Positions 20,077 to 29,444 are shown, counted from the first letter of the stretch. The stretch: DNA of 64,000 bases from Acidovorax sp. Leaf78 (GCF_001422735.1 NZ_LMLZ01000020.1:777272-841271); one strand, 5' to 3'. Notes: generated from the letters alone by a model not told the origin. Translations and numbers: made by a program.

Positions 20077-21777
20077 TCACATGCCCGAGTAGTTCGGGCC
20101 GCCGCCGCCTTCGGGCGTCACCCACACGATGTTCTGCGTCGGGTCCTTGATGTCGCAGGTCTTGCAGTGCACGCAGTTCTGCGCGTTGATCTGCAGGCGC
20201 TGCGCGTCGCCGCCCTTGGCCACATCGGGCACGAACTCGTACACACCCGCCGGGCAGTAGCGCGCCTCGGGGCCGGCGTAATTGGCCAAGTTGATGTTGA
20301 CTGGCACGCTCGCGTCCTTGAGCGTCAGGTGGGCCGGCTGGTTCTCTTCGTGGTTGGTGTTGCTGATGAACACGCTGCTGAGGCGGTCGAACGTGAGCTT
20401 GCCATCGGGCTTGGGGTAGACGATGGGCTTGCACTCGGCCGCGGGCTTGAGGTAGGCGTGGTCGGGCTTGTCGCGGTGCAGCGTCCAGGGCATGCGGCCG
20501 CGCAGTATCAGCTGCTCGAAGCCGTTCATCACCGTGGCCGTGGTCAGGCCGTACTTGAACCAGTTCTTGAAGTTGCGGTCCTTGTTCAGCTCGGTGTAGA
20601 GCCAGCTTTCCTCGAAAGCCTTGGGGTAGGCCTTGAGTTCGTCGTGCTGGCGGCCGGCCACAACGGCGTCGTACGCAGCCTCGGCGGCCAGCATGCCGGT
20701 CTTGATGGCGGCGTGGCTGCCCTTGATGCGGCCCACGTTCAGGTAGCCTGCGTTGCAGCCCACGAGTGCGCCGCCCGGGAAGATGGTCTTGGGCAGGGCG
20801 TTGATGCCGCTGGCGTTGATGGCGCGCGCGCCGTAGGACAGGCGCTTGGCCGTGATCTCGCCTTTTTCGTTCTCGAAGTAGTAGCGGACGTTGGGGTGGG
20901 TTTTCCAGCGCTGGAATTCCTCGAACGGGCTGAGGTAGGGGTTCTTGTAGCCCAGGCCGGTCACGAAGCCGAGCGCAACCTTGTTGTCGTCCAGGTGGTA
21001 CAGGAATGCGCCGCCGTAGGTGTCGTTCTCCATCGGCCAGCCGGCGGTGTGCATCACGAAGCCGGGCTGGTGCTTCTTGGGGTCGATCTCCCACAGCTCC
21101 TTCACGCCCAGGCCGAAGCTTTGCGGGTCGCGCCCTTCGGACAGGTGAAAGCGCTCGATCAGCTGGCGGCCCAGGTGGCCGCGCGCGCCTTCGGCGAACA
21201 CGGTGTACTTGCCCAGCAGTTCCATGCCCAGCTGGAAGTTCTCGGTGGGCTCGCCGTCCTTGCCCACGCCCATGTTGCCAGTGGCCACGCCCTTGACCGA
21301 ACCATTCTCGTTGTAGAGCACTTCGGCGGCGGCAAAGCCGGGGAAGATCTCCACGCCCAGGGCCTCGGCCTGCTCGGCCATCCATTTGGTCACGTCGCCC
21401 AGGCGCACGATGTAGTTGCCGTGGTTCTGTGCGAAGGGGGGCAGAAAAACATTGGGCACGCGCAGGCCCGATTTTTCCGACAGGAAGATGTAGGCGTCGT
21501 CGGTAACGGGCTGCTTGAGGGGTGCGCCGCGCTTTTTCCAGTCGGGGATCAGCTCGGTCAGTGCCTTGGGGTCCATGATGGCGCCCGACAGAATGTGCGC
21601 GCCGGGCTCGGAGCCTTTTTCCAGCACCACCACCGAGACATCCTGGCCCTTTTCGGCAGCCAGCTGCTTCAGGCGGATCGCGGTGGCCAGGCCGCCAGGG
21701 CCGCCGCCAACGACCACCACGTCGTATTCCATCGATTCACGGGGACCATACTGGGCGATGATTTCTTCGTTTGTCAT
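20077..21777 (-). CDS. Electron transfer flavoprotein-ubiquinone oxidoreductase (ETF-QO)
   Basis: The 566-residue enzyme passes electrons from reduced ETF, generated by acyl-CoA and related dehydrogenases, to ubiquinone. An FAD-binding motif VVVVGGGPGGLATAIRL lies near residue 20, LSGAIMDPKALTELIP follows, and a C-terminal 4Fe-4S motif has C535, C538 and C541 plus an upstream cysteine in RYCPAGVYEF. I chose the ATG giving MTNEEIIAQYGPRESMEYDVV; an in-frame extension of 33 codons upstream has no family similarity. It is divergent from the SDR gene. Confidence 0.95.
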   Translation of the reverse strand: MTNEEIIAQYGPRESMEYDVVVVGGGPGGLATAIRLKQLAAEKGQDVSVVVLEKGSEPGAHILSGAIMDPKALTELIPDWKKRGAPLKQPVTDDAYIFLSEKSGLRVPNVFLPPFAQNHGNYIVRLGDVTKWMAEQAEALGVEIFPGFAAAEVLYNENGSVKGVATGNMGVGKDGEPTENFQLGMELLGKYTVFAEGARGHLGRQLIERFHLSEGRDPQSFGLGVKELWEIDPKKHQPGFVMHTAGWPMENDTYGGAFLYHLDDNKVALGFVTGLGYKNPYLSPFEEFQRWKTHPNVRYYFENEKGEITAKRLSYGARAINASGINALPKTIFPGGALVGCNAGYLNVGRIKGSHAAIKTGMLAAEAAYDAVVAGRQHDELKAYPKAFEESWLYTELNKDRNFKNWFKYGLTTATVMNGFEQLILRGRMPWTLHRDKPDHAYLKPAAECKPIVYPKPDGKLTFDRLSSVFISNTNHEENQPAHLTLKDASVPVNINLANYAGPEARYCPAGVYEFVPDVAKGGDAQRLQINAQNCVHCKTCDIKDPTQNIVWVTPEGGGGPNYSGM

Positions 21778-21916
21778 GGGCTTCTCGTCGGGCGTTTGAT
21801 AATGGATATTTTGAACAGAACAGGATGCAATGCCCTGTCTGGCTGGCGACTGATTGTATTCATGGAATAGCGACAATCGAACGACCGTTCTATTTTGTTG
21901 AGTGGAGAGACTCTAA

Positions 21917-22699
21917 ATGGCTTACAGCATCGACTTGTCCGGCCGGGTGGCCTTCATCACGGGCGCCTCCAGCGGCCTGGGCGCACAGTTTGCCCGCACG
22001 CTGGCCCGCGCCGGCGCCGGGGTGGTGCTGGCCAGCCGCCGGGTGGAAAAGCTCAAGGAGCTGCGCGCGCGCATCGAAGGCGAGGGCGGTGACGCCCACG
22101 TGATCGAGCTCGACGTAACTGACCACGACTCCATCAAGTCCGCCGTGGCGCACGCCGAGACCGAAATGGGCTCCATCGACATCCTGGTCAACAACTCGGG
22201 CGTGAGCACCACGCAGCGCCTGCAGGACGTGACGCCCGAAGACTACGACTTCATCTTCGACACCAACGTGAAGGGTGCGTTCTTCGTGGCGCAGGAGGTC
22301 GGCAAGCGCATGCTGGCCCGCTCGCGCGGTGCGGCGCCGGGCAGCTTCACGGGTGGGCGCATCATCAACATCGCCTCGATGGCGGGCCTCAAGGTGCTGC
22401 CGCAGATCGGCGCCTACTGCATGAGCAAGGCCGCCGTGGTGCAGATGACCCGCGCCATGGCCATGGAATGGGGCAAGTTCGGCATCAACACCAACGCGAT
22501 CTGCCCCGGCTACATCGACACCGAGATCAACCACCACCACTGGGACACCGAGCAGGGCAAGAAGCTCATTGCCATGCTCCCCCGCAAACGCGTGGGCAGC
22601 CCGCAGGACCTGGATGCCTTGCTGGTCATGCTGGCCAGCGACCAGAGCCATTTCATCAACGGCGCCGTCATCGCCGCCGACGACGGCTTCGCTGTATAG
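21917..22699 (+). CDS. Short-chain dehydrogenase/reductase
   Basis: The 260-residue classical SDR carries the cofactor motif TGASSGLG (residues 15-22), NNSG, and the catalytic Tyr-Lys pair in YCMSK, followed by the PGYIDTEI loop. It reduces or oxidises an alcohol/ketone with NAD(P)(H). Its neighbours are ETF-QO (divergent) and a hotdog thioesterase (downstream), suggesting an acyl-CoA or fatty-acid role, but the substrate is unknown. A dispersed repeat with terminator-like hairpin begins four bases after the stop. Confidence 0.94.
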   Translation: MAYSIDLSGRVAFITGASSGLGAQFARTLARAGAGVVLASRRVEKLKELRARIEGEGGDAHVIELDVTDHDSIKSAVAHAETEMGSIDILVNNSGVSTTQRLQDVTPEDYDFIFDTNVKGAFFVAQEVGKRMLARSRGAAPGSFTGGRIINIASMAGLKVLPQIGAYCMSKAAVVQMTRAMAMEWGKFGINTNAICPGYIDTEINHHHWDTEQGKKLIAMLPRKRVGSPQDLDALLVMLASDQSHFINGAVIAADDGFAV

Positions 22700-22703
22700 A
22701 AAA

Positions 22704-22786
22704 GCCCCCCTGAGGCGCTGCGCGCCATCCCCCGAGGGGGACGCCACCGGTGGCCTGGCGGAGCCAGTTCCACGGTGGCACTGGCC
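22704..22786 (+). repeat. Dispersed 3'-end repeat, copy 1 (terminator-like)
   Basis: This roughly 85-bp element begins just after the SDR stop with GCCCCCCTGAGGCGC. It contains a perfect hairpin TCCCCCGAGGGGGA at 22728-22741, then the palindrome CCACCGGTGG. Two further copies occur near 29.5 and 44.0 kb with the same polarity relative to the stop codon they follow. A terminator or 3'-end processing role is inferred. Confidence 0.75.
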
Positions 22787-22840
22787 TTGGGGGCGCGCCA
22801 GCTGCAGAGCGCTGGGCGGTACCACCAAACTGGACTATCG

Positions 22841-23263
22841 ATGAAGATTGAAATTCCTGAAGCCAAGAAGCTGGTCTACGAGATGCGTTTTCCCGTGCGC
22901 TGGGGCGACATGGATGCGATGGGCCATGTCAACAACACGGTGTACTTCAGGTACCTGGAGACGGCGCGCATCGACTGGCTGGTGTCGGTGGGCTGCAACC
23001 CCGACCCGCAGGGCCAGGGGCCGGTCATCGTCAATGCGTTCTGCAACTTCTACCGGCAGCTGGAGTACCCGGCCGATGTGCTGCTCAAGCTCTACGTGAG
23101 CGACCCGGGCCGCACCACGTTCGAGACCTGGGGCACCATGGAGCGCGTGGACCAGCCGGGCGTGGTGTGCGCGGCAGGCGGCGCCACCACCATCTGGGTG
23201 GACTTTCCGCGGCAGAAGGCCACGGACCTGCCCGACTGGATGCGGGCGCTCGTCAGTGCCTGA
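22841..23263 (+). CDS. Acyl-CoA thioesterase, 4-hydroxybenzoyl-CoA thioesterase-like hotdog protein
   Basis: The 140-residue protein has the hotdog thioesterase core with the catalytic-Asp region VRWGDMDAMGHVNNTVYFRYLETARIDWL near the N-terminus. Length and motif match the 4HBT/YbgC group, which hydrolyses acyl-CoA thioesters in the cytoplasm. It lies 140 bp after the SDR gene, separated by a dispersed repeat. The acyl substrate is not deducible. Confidence 0.92.
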   Translation: MKIEIPEAKKLVYEMRFPVRWGDMDAMGHVNNTVYFRYLETARIDWLVSVGCNPDPQGQGPVIVNAFCNFYRQLEYPADVLLKLYVSDPGRTTFETWGTMERVDQPGVVCAAGGATTIWVDFPRQKATDLPDWMRALVSA

Positions 23264-23285
23264 TGGGGTATTGAAAATTCAAGCG

Positions 23286-23342
23286 AAATAGTGCTCTACC
23301 GCTCACTGGTAAAGCGCTAGCAGCTATTGAAATAGTAGCATT
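23286..23342. repeat. Short dispersed repeat, copy A, between convergent genes
   Basis: In reverse complement the unit reads AATGCTACTATTTCAATAGC, then TGCTAGCGCTTTACCAGTGA, then GCGGTAGAGC. It aligns well with the copy before the fourth Bug gene and with a stretch inside dnaE2. It is AT-rich for this genome and contains the partial palindrome around TAGCGCT. It lies between the ends of the thioesterase and GarD genes. Confidence 0.75.
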
Positions 23343-23362
23343 CCGCTGGGGCTCAGCTCAGC

Positions 23363-24940
23363 TCAAGTCACCGGCGCCGGGTTGAACAGCACCAGCGCAT
23401 TGCGCAGCTTCCAGTGTTCGGCCCAGGTCTTCTTGCGGCCGCTGGCCACCTCCAGCATGAGGTGGAACATCTCCCAGCCCACGTCTTCGATGGTCTTCTC
23501 GCCGGTGGCGATGGTGCCGGCGTTGACGTCCATCAGGTCGTGCCAGCGGCGTGCCAGGTCGTCGCGCGTGGCGACCTTGATGACGGGCACCTCGGCCAGG
23601 CCGTAGGGCGTGCCGCGACCGGTGGTGAAGACGTGCAGGTTCATGCCGGCTGCCACCTGTAGCGTGCCGCAGATGAAGTCGCTGGCGGGCGTGGCGGCGT
23701 AGATCAGGCCCTTTTGTTGGAGCTTCTCGCCCGGGGAGATCACGCCGGTGATGGGCGAGCTGCCGCTCTTGACGATGGAGCCCATGGCCTTTTCCACGAT
23801 GTTGGACAGGCCGCCCTTCTTGTTGCCCGGCGTGGTGTTGGCGCTGCGGTCCACCCGACCGCGCTGCAGGTAGGCGTCGTACCAGGCCATCTCGCGGATC
23901 ATGGCCTCGGCCACCTCGGGGGTGGAGGCGCGCGCGGTCAGCTGGTCGATGCCGTCGCGCACCTCGGTCACTTCGCTGAACATCACGGTGGCGCCCGCAC
24001 GCACCAGCAGGTCGGTGCAAAAGCCCACGGCCGGGTTGGCGGTGACGCCGCTGAAGGCATCGCTGCCGCCGCACTGCACGCCCACGACGAGTTCGCTGGC
24101 GGGCACGGGTTCGCGGCGGCGCTGGTTCAGGCGCTGCAGATGCCGTTCGGCCTGGCGCATCACCGAATCGACCATGGACATGAAGCCCACATGCGCCTCG
24201 TCCTGCAGGCAGACCACGTCCAGCGGGGTGTCTGCCTGCGTGCGTTCGTCCACCAGCGGGATGGAGCCGGGAGGGAGCAGGCGCTCGGGTTGCAGCTTCT
24301 CGCAGCCCAGGCTCACCACCATCACCTCGCCGCCGAAGTTGGGGTTCAGGCTGATGTTGCGCAGCGTGCGGATGGGGATCACGGCGTCGGGCGCGTCGAT
24401 GGCCACGCCGCAGCCGTAGGTGTGGGCCAGGGCGACCACGTCGTTCACGTTCGGGTACTTCGGCAGCAGCTCGGCCTTGATGCGCTGCACCGCGAACTCG
24501 GTCACGCCGGCCACGCACTGCACGGTCTCGGTGATGGCCAGGATGTTGCGTGTGCCCACCGAGCCGTCTGCGTTGCGGTAGCCCTCGAAGGTGTAGCCCG
24601 TGAGCGGCGGTAGTGCAGCCGGCTTCACGGTGGCGATGGGCAGGCCTTCGAGCGAGCGCGCATCGGGCATGTCCAGCAGCTTTTCATGCACCCAGCTGCC
24701 GGCCGGGATGGCGCGGATGGCATAGCCGATGGGCACGTTGTAGCGCCGCACCACGCCGCCTTGGGCGATGTCCTGGAGCGCCACCTTGTGCGCCTGGGGC
24801 ACGGCATCCACCAGCGTCACGCCCGCAGGCAGGGTGGTGCCTGCCGGCAGGCCACCGTCGTTGGCGACGATCGCGACATTGTCGGCCTCGTGCATCTGGA
24901 TGCAAAGCGGGGGGCGCGAGGTCATGGTTCTGGCGTTCAT
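23363..24940 (-). CDS. garD: Galactarate dehydratase-like protein (GarD/UxaA family)
   Basis: The 525-residue protein matches GarD in length (E. coli GarD is 523) and architecture: an N-terminal SAF domain ([19 protein letters not shown] start, here [22 protein letters not shown]), a linker, and the C-terminal altronate-dehydratase domain ([48 protein letters not shown]). It would dehydrate galactarate to 5-keto-4-deoxy-glucarate. AGGAG precedes the chosen ATG by eight bases. It is the third gene of an operon with a Bug receptor and an unrelated galactarate dehydratase. Altronate or another aldarate as substrate is possible. Confidence 0.88.
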   Translation of the reverse strand: MNARTMTSRPPLCIQMHEADNVAIVANDGGLPAGTTLPAGVTLVDAVPQAHKVALQDIAQGGVVRRYNVPIGYAIRAIPAGSWVHEKLLDMPDARSLEGLPIATVKPAALPPLTGYTFEGYRNADGSVGTRNILAITETVQCVAGVTEFAVQRIKAELLPKYPNVNDVVALAHTYGCGVAIDAPDAVIPIRTLRNISLNPNFGGEVMVVSLGCEKLQPERLLPPGSIPLVDERTQADTPLDVVCLQDEAHVGFMSMVDSVMRQAERHLQRLNQRRREPVPASELVVGVQCGGSDAFSGVTANPAVGFCTDLLVRAGATVMFSEVTEVRDGIDQLTARASTPEVAEAMIREMAWYDAYLQRGRVDRSANTTPGNKKGGLSNIVEKAMGSIVKSGSSPITGVISPGEKLQQKGLIYAATPASDFICGTLQVAAGMNLHVFTTGRGTPYGLAEVPVIKVATRDDLARRWHDLMDVNAGTIATGEKTIEDVGWEMFHLMLEVASGRKKTWAEHWKLRNALVLFNPAPVT

Positions 24941-25044
24941 GGTGCTGGCTCCTGGGCACGCAGGGCGTGCCGTGGGTTTGACGCGCTGGCGGGTTGTGGT
25001 GGTTGCGGGATGAGGTAGTGGGGTAGGCAACGCAGGGTGAGCCG

Positions 25045-26208
25045 TCAGGCCCGCTGGCCCACCTCGATGGATTCGCGGGTCCAGGCGCGGGCCTGCTCCG
25101 TGAGCGAAAGGCCCAGACCTGGGCGGGTGGGCACCAGCATGCGGCCGTCTTTCAGTTCCAGGCGTTCGTTGAACAGAGGCTCCAGCCAGTCGAAATGCTC
25201 GACCCAGGGCTCGCTGGGGTACACGGCGCCCAGGTGCACGTGCAGCTCCATCGCGAAGTGCGGGGCCAGCATCACGTTGGCCATTTCGGCCTGCGCCGCG
25301 ACCTTGAGGAAGGGCGTGATGCCGCCCAGGCGCGGGCCGTCGGGCATGAGGAAGTCGGCGCTGCGGTGGCGGATCAGCTCGCCATGCTCGGCGGCGCTGG
25401 TCAGCATCTCGCCGGTGGCGATGGGGGTGTCGAACTGCGCGGCCAGCGCGGCGTGGCCTTCATAGTCGTAGGCGTCCAGCGGCTCCTCGATCCAGATCAG
25501 GTTGTACTGCTCGAAGATGCGGCACATGCGCTGGGCGGTGGGGCGGTCCCACTGCTGGTTGGCGTCGACCATGATGGGCGTGGCGTCGCCCAGGTGTTCG
25601 CGCATGGCCTGCACCCGCTGGATGTCCAGCGCGCAGTCGGGCTGGCCCACCTTGAGCTTGATGCCGCCGATGCCACGGTCCAGCGAGGCCCGGGCGTTCA
25701 CCTTGAGCTGGTCGAGCGGCGTGTGCAGGAAGCCGCCCGAGGTGTTGTAGCACCGCACGGACTCGCGCTGCGAGCCCAGCAGCTTGGACAGCGACAGGTG
25801 AGCGCGGCGGGCCTTCAGGTCCCACAGCGCCACGTCGAACGCGCCGATGGCCTGCACGCCCATGCCACTGCGGCCCACCGAGGCGCCCGCCCAGCACAGC
25901 TTGGTCCACAGGCGCGCGATGTCGTTCGTGTCTTCGCCGATGAGCGCGGGAGCGATCTCCCTGGCATGCGCGAACTGGCCGGGGCCGCCTGCGCGCTTGG
26001 AGTAGCTCAGGCCCAGCCCACGGTGGCCGTCGCGGGTCTCGATCTCGGCGAACAGCATCGCGATCTCGGTCATGGGCTTTTGGCGGCCGGTCAGCACCTT
26101 GGCGTCGCTGATGGGGTTGGCCAGCGGCAGGTAGCACGACGAGAGGCGGATCCAGGCGATGCTGTCGGGGCTCAGCGGGGTGTTGTCGGCGGATGAGAGG
26201 GCAGTCAT
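25045..26208 (-). CDS. L-talarate/galactarate dehydratase (enolase superfamily)
   Basis: The 387-residue protein is strikingly similar in remembered motifs to Salmonella TalrD/Galr[48 protein letters not shown] and [16 protein letters not shown]. Catalytic residues are present: the lysine in GGIKLKVGQ, metal ligands in [17 protein letters not shown] and ATGEML, and the histidine in [12 protein letters not shown]. It dehydrates galactarate or epimerises/dehydrates talarate. The ATG giving MTALSSADN is used; a TTG lies three codons upstream. A 12-bp stem-loop separates it from the upstream Bug gene. Confidence 0.92.
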   Translation of the reverse strand: MTALSSADNTPLSPDSIAWIRLSSCYLPLANPISDAKVLTGRQKPMTEIAMLFAEIETRDGHRGLGLSYSKRAGGPGQFAHAREIAPALIGEDTNDIARLWTKLCWAGASVGRSGMGVQAIGAFDVALWDLKARRAHLSLSKLLGSQRESVRCYNTSGGFLHTPLDQLKVNARASLDRGIGGIKLKVGQPDCALDIQRVQAMREHLGDATPIMVDANQQWDRPTAQRMCRIFEQYNLIWIEEPLDAYDYEGHAALAAQFDTPIATGEMLTSAAEHGELIRHRSADFLMPDGPRLGGITPFLKVAAQAEMANVMLAPHFAMELHVHLGAVYPSEPWVEHFDWLEPLFNERLELKDGRMLVPTRPGLGLSLTEQARAWTRESIEVGQRA

Positions 26209-26278
26209 GGCGTTCAAGCGGGGGGCGACGAAAGGACGAAAGGCAAAAAAAGGGCTGGGAGCAGGGCGATGCGTGCAA

Positions 26279-26310
26279 GGGAAACCCGCGGCGGCCTGCG
26301 CGGGTTTCCC
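26279..26310 (-). terminator. Intercistronic stem-loop after the first Bug gene
   Basis: GGGAAACCCGCG and CGCGGGTTTCCC form a perfect 12-bp stem with an 8-nt loop. It lies between the Bug gene stop and the talarate dehydratase start. No T-tract follows, so it may be a leaky terminator or an mRNA-stabilising structure that favours the receptor transcript. Confidence 0.65.
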
Positions 26311-26322
26311 GGTGGCCAGAGG

Positions 26323-27282
26323 TCAGTCGATGGTGATCTTTCCGGCCTGGATCACGGTCTTCCAGCGGTCGTATTCCTTGCGCTGGAAGGCGGCGAATTC
26401 TTCCGGCGTGTTGGCCACCATCTCGAACCCGATGGAGACGAATTGCTCCTTCACCTTGGGGTCGTTCAGCGCTTCCACGAACGCGGCATGGGCCTTCTGG
26501 CGCACGGCAGGCGGCAGGCCCTTGGGCGCGACGATGGCTTGCCAGGATGCGACTTCGACGTTCTTCACGCCTGCTTCGGCCAGCGTGGGCAGATCCGGCA
26601 GCACGGGCGAGCGCTGGGGGCTGGTCACGGCCAGTGCGCGCATCTTGCCGCCCTTGATGTACTGGATCACGGCGTTGATGTTCTGGAACGACGCGTCCAC
26701 CTGGCCGCCGATCAGGTCGGTGTGCGCGGGAGCGCCGCCCTTGTAGGGGATGTGCACGCCCTGGGTGCCCGTCTGCTGCCAGAACAGCTCGGCCGTGAGG
26801 TGGTCGCTGGAGCCATTGCCGGCGGACGCGAAGCTCATCTTGTTGGGGTTGGCCTTGAGGTGCGCGATCACGTCGGCCACGCTCTTGTGGGGCGAGTTGG
26901 CGGGCACCACCAGCACGTTGGGCGAGGCCACGGCCACGGTGATGAAGTCGAAGTCCTTGGTGGGGTCGTAGGGCAGGCTCTTGAGCAGGTGCGGCACGAT
27001 GACCAGCGGGCCGAGCGACGTGACCAGGAAGGTGTAGCCGTCCGCCGGGGCCCGCTGCACGAAGGTGGCGCCGATCGTGCCCGTGGCGCCGGCGCGGTTG
27101 TCGACCGTGAAGGGCTGCTTGAGCTTTTCGGTCAGGCGCGGGCTGACGGCACGTGCGACCTGGTCTGTGGAGCCGCCGGGAGGAAAGGGCACCACCAGCG
27201 TGACGGCCTTGTCAGGCCAGGCCAGGGCCGAGGTGCTCAACGTCGCCATGGCCAGCGCGGCGGTGATCCAAAGTTTCTTCAT
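26323..27282 (-). CDS. Tripartite tricarboxylate transporter receptor, Bug/TctC family (galactarate operon)
   Basis: The 319-residue periplasmic binding protein has a signal peptide (MKKLWITAALAMATLSTSALA) and Bug signatures WPDKAVTLVVPFPPGGSTDQVARAV, FTVDNRAGATGTIGATFVQRAPADGYTFL and GAPAHTDLIGGQVDASF. CAAGGAG precedes the ATG. No TctA/TctB permease is adjacent. It is the first gene of an operon with two galactarate-type dehydratases under a divergent LacI regulator, so an aldaric acid ligand is likely. Confidence 0.94.
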   Translation of the reverse strand: MKKLWITAALAMATLSTSALAWPDKAVTLVVPFPPGGSTDQVARAVSPRLTEKLKQPFTVDNRAGATGTIGATFVQRAPADGYTFLVTSLGPLVIVPHLLKSLPYDPTKDFDFITVAVASPNVLVVPANSPHKSVADVIAHLKANPNKMSFASAGNGSSDHLTAELFWQQTGTQGVHIPYKGGAPAHTDLIGGQVDASFQNINAVIQYIKGGKMRALAVTSPQRSPVLPDLPTLAEAGVKNVEVASWQAIVAPKGLPPAVRQKAHAAFVEALNDPKVKEQFVSIGFEMVANTPEEFAAFQRKEYDRWKTVIQAGKITID

Positions 27283-27303
27283 GCTTGTCTCCTTGATGGT
27301 TGA

Positions 27304-27404
27304 ATGACATCGTTGTCATTTTTGGACGAATGCCAGCATCTGTTTTATTTCTGTCGCCATGAACTCTGTTTTTTTGTTGGCCGGATAAATGATATCGTTG
27401 TCAT
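27304..27404. promoter_or_regulatory. Paired LacI-family operators in the divergent promoter region
   Basis: Two near-identical 16-bp palindromes with central CG, ATGACATCGTTGTCAT (27304-27319) and ATGATATCGTTGTCAT (27389-27404), lie 85 bp apart centre to centre, about eight helical turns. They sit between the Bug-dehydratase operon and the LacI-type gene. The central CpG is typical of LacI-family sites. Binding by the adjacent regulator with looping is inferred. Confidence 0.75.
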
Positions 27405-27713
27405 TTCAAAAGTCAATGCGGGGTGATCTGCTGCATGTTTCGCTGGGTACGGCGCCAAGGGCACCTGCTGGGCGCGGCCATCGGGTGGTGGTTAGCAGGC
27501 GCTCCTCGCAGCCTTTGCGCAGGCGGGCACCGGGGTGGGGCCGCTGCGCTATCTGCTAACGTCGCGCATGGCGGGTCGCGCTGCGGCTTGTGCGTTGCAG
27601 CGCATGGCCGCCAGCGCCCACTGCACTGGCCGTGGCCCCCTCCGGCCGCTTCTCGCACCGACATCCGCTTGTCCGCACCTTCCGCTCTTTCCGCAGTCTC
27701 CGCCGTACCCTTC
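27405..27713 (+). other. Leader region of the LacI-type gene; no supported gene
   Basis: An open frame continuous with the LacI gene extends through this region, but its translation is low-complexity and unlike any LacI N-terminus. No ribosome-binding site or other start is convincing. I read it as untranslated leader. Confidence 0.5.
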
Positions 27714-28724
27714 ATGAACCTGCCATCGCCCCGCAAGCCCGCCACCCTGCACGACGTCGCCCAGGCGGCCGGCGTCTCGCCCATCACGGCGTCGCGTGCG
27801 CTGGGGAACCCCGGCATCGTGTCGGAGAAGACGCGGGCGCGCGTGCAGCAGGCGGTGGAGGCCACGGGCTACATCCCCAATCTGCTGGCCGGCGGGCTCA
27901 AGTCCAAGCGCAGCCGCATGGTGGCGGGGATCGTGCCGGCGCTGTCGGTGTCGCAGTTTTTGCCCACGGTGCAGTCGCTCACGGCCGCGCTGGCGGAAGA
28001 GGGCTACCAACTCCTGCTGGGCCAGACGTTCTACGACGCGCAGCGCGAGATCGATGTGCTCAACGCCATGGTCAGCCGGCAGCCGGACGGCATCGTGATG
28101 ATGGGCCTGGTGCAGTCCGAAGCCGCGCGCGACCGCTTGCGCAAAGCGGGCGTGCCGGTGGTGGAGACCTGGGACATCAGCGACCGGCCGGTGGACATGG
28201 TGATCGGGTTTTCGCACCTCAAGGTCGGCAGTGCGCTGGCGGGGTACTTCCTGTCGCGGGGCTACCAGCGCGTGGGCATCGCCACTGGCGGCGACCAGCG
28301 CGCGATGGAGCGGCGCGAGGGTTTTCTGGCCGCCTGGGGCCGCGACGTACCCACGGCCGTGGTGCCTGCGCCCAGCACGCTGCAACTGGGCCGCAGGGCG
28401 CTGTGCGAGCTGCTCGCCCGTGAGCCCGGCCTGCAGGCGGTGGTGTGCAGCTCGGACATGCTGGCCCACGGCATTCTGGTGGAGGCGCAGGCGCGCGGTC
28501 TGCGCGTGCCGCAGGACCTGGCGATCTCCGGCTTTGGCAATGCGGACTTCAGCGCGCACATGGTGCCGCCCATCACCACCGTGCACGTGGACGGGCCCGA
28601 GATCGGCCGCCTGGCAGCGCAGCTCATCATGGACCGCTGCCGCGGCGTGCAACCGCAGCGCTCGACGTTCGACCTGGGGTTCGAGCTGATCGAGCGGGCC
28701 TCCACCGCAGCCGTGCCGGGCTGA
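27714..28724 (+). CDS. LacI family transcriptional regulator
   Basis: The 336-residue repressor-type protein has the LacI HTH and hinge (ATLHDVAQAAGVSPITASRALGNPGIVSEKTRARVQQAVEATGYIPNLLAGGLKSKRS) and a type-1 periplasmic-binding-like effector domain, with VVCSSDMLAHGILVEAQARGLRVPQDLAISGFGN near the C-terminus. It is of the GntR-like subgroup that often senses sugar acids. It is divergent from the Bug/galactarate dehydratase operon, with two matching operators between them. Confidence 0.95.
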   Translation: MNLPSPRKPATLHDVAQAAGVSPITASRALGNPGIVSEKTRARVQQAVEATGYIPNLLAGGLKSKRSRMVAGIVPALSVSQFLPTVQSLTAALAEEGYQLLLGQTFYDAQREIDVLNAMVSRQPDGIVMMGLVQSEAARDRLRKAGVPVVETWDISDRPVDMVIGFSHLKVGSALAGYFLSRGYQRVGIATGGDQRAMERREGFLAAWGRDVPTAVVPAPSTLQLGRRALCELLAREPGLQAVVCSSDMLAHGILVEAQARGLRVPQDLAISGFGNADFSAHMVPPITTVHVDGPEIGRLAAQLIMDRCRGVQPQRSTFDLGFELIERASTAAVPG

Positions 28725-28752
28725 CGCCGCGGCCGGATCGGCCACGTTGTAA

Positions 28753-28775
28753 GGGCCCCCGGGCTTGCCGGGGCC
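28753..28775. terminator. Possible terminator between convergent LacI-type and AhpD-like genes
   Basis: GGGCCCCCGG and CCGGGGCC can pair around GCTTG with one bulge. The element lies in the short gap between two convergent genes. No good T-tract follows on either strand, so this is tentative. Confidence 0.4.
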
Positions 28776-28779
28776 GCAC

Positions 28780-29358
28780 CTACTTGTTCTTCTCGCGCGG
28801 CAGGCGGCCCATCAGATAGAACTCGGGGTTGGGCTGCATGCCGGCAAAGCTGGCCATGCGGTTCGACAGCCCGAAGAACGCGGTGATGGCCGCGATGTCC
28901 CAGATGTCCTCGTCGTCGAAGCCGTGCGGGTGCAGAGCCTCGAAGTCGGCGTCCTCGATCTCGTGCGAGCGCTGGCAGACCTTCATCGCAAAGTCCAGCA
29001 TGGCGCGCTCGCGCGGGCTGATGTCGGCCTTGCGGTGGTTGACCGCCACCTGGTCCGCAATGAGCGGCTTTTTCTCGTAGATGCGCAGGATGGCGCCGTG
29101 GGCCACCACGCAGTACAGGCATTGGTTGGCAGCGCTGGTGGTGGTGACGATCATCTCGCGCTCGCCCTTGGTCAGGCTGCCTTCTTCCTTGAGCATGAGC
29201 GCATCGTGGTAGGCAAAGAACGCGCGCCACTCGGCAGGGCGGCGGGCAAACGCCAGGAACACGCTGGGGATGAAGCCAGCCTTTTCCTGCACTTCCACGA
29301 TGCGTGCGCGGATGTCGTCGGGCAGGGTGTTCAGGTCAGGGAAGGGATAGCGGCTCAC
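28780..29358 (-). CDS. Peroxidase-related protein, AhpD/CMD-like
   Basis: The 192-residue protein belongs to the uncharacterised peroxidase-related branch of the AhpD/carboxymuconolactone decarboxylase superfamily. The redox motif is present as a CxxC with downstream His (NQCLYCVVAHGAI), as expected for a thiol-based peroxidase or disulfide reductase. The GTG start giving SRYPFPDLNTLPDDIR is chosen because AAGGAG lies six bases upstream. It ends in a gap convergent with the LacI gene. Its physiological partner is unknown. Confidence 0.88.
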   Translation of the reverse strand: MSRYPFPDLNTLPDDIRARIVEVQEKAGFIPSVFLAFARRPAEWRAFFAYHDALMLKEEGSLTKGEREMIVTTTSAANQCLYCVVAHGAILRIYEKKPLIADQVAVNHRKADISPRERAMLDFAMKVCQRSHEIEDADFEALHPHGFDDEDIWDIAAITAFFGLSNRMASFAGMQPNPEFYLMGRLPREKNK

Positions 29359-29444
29359 GAAGGTCTCCTTGGCAGTGTTGTGTGTCGTGGATGCCAGTAT
29401 CTGCGATGCATGCGTCGCGCACGCCCCCCGAAACTGGCGCTGGC

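Noticed and set aside
21778..21876. Longer N-terminus for ETF-QO
   Set aside because: The extra residues (SLFHEYNQSPARQG and on) are unlike the family, and the region overlaps the divergent promoter.
27423..27713. N-terminal extension of the LacI regulator
   Set aside because: The translation is low-complexity, and LacI proteins begin with the HTH, as the chosen ATG gives.
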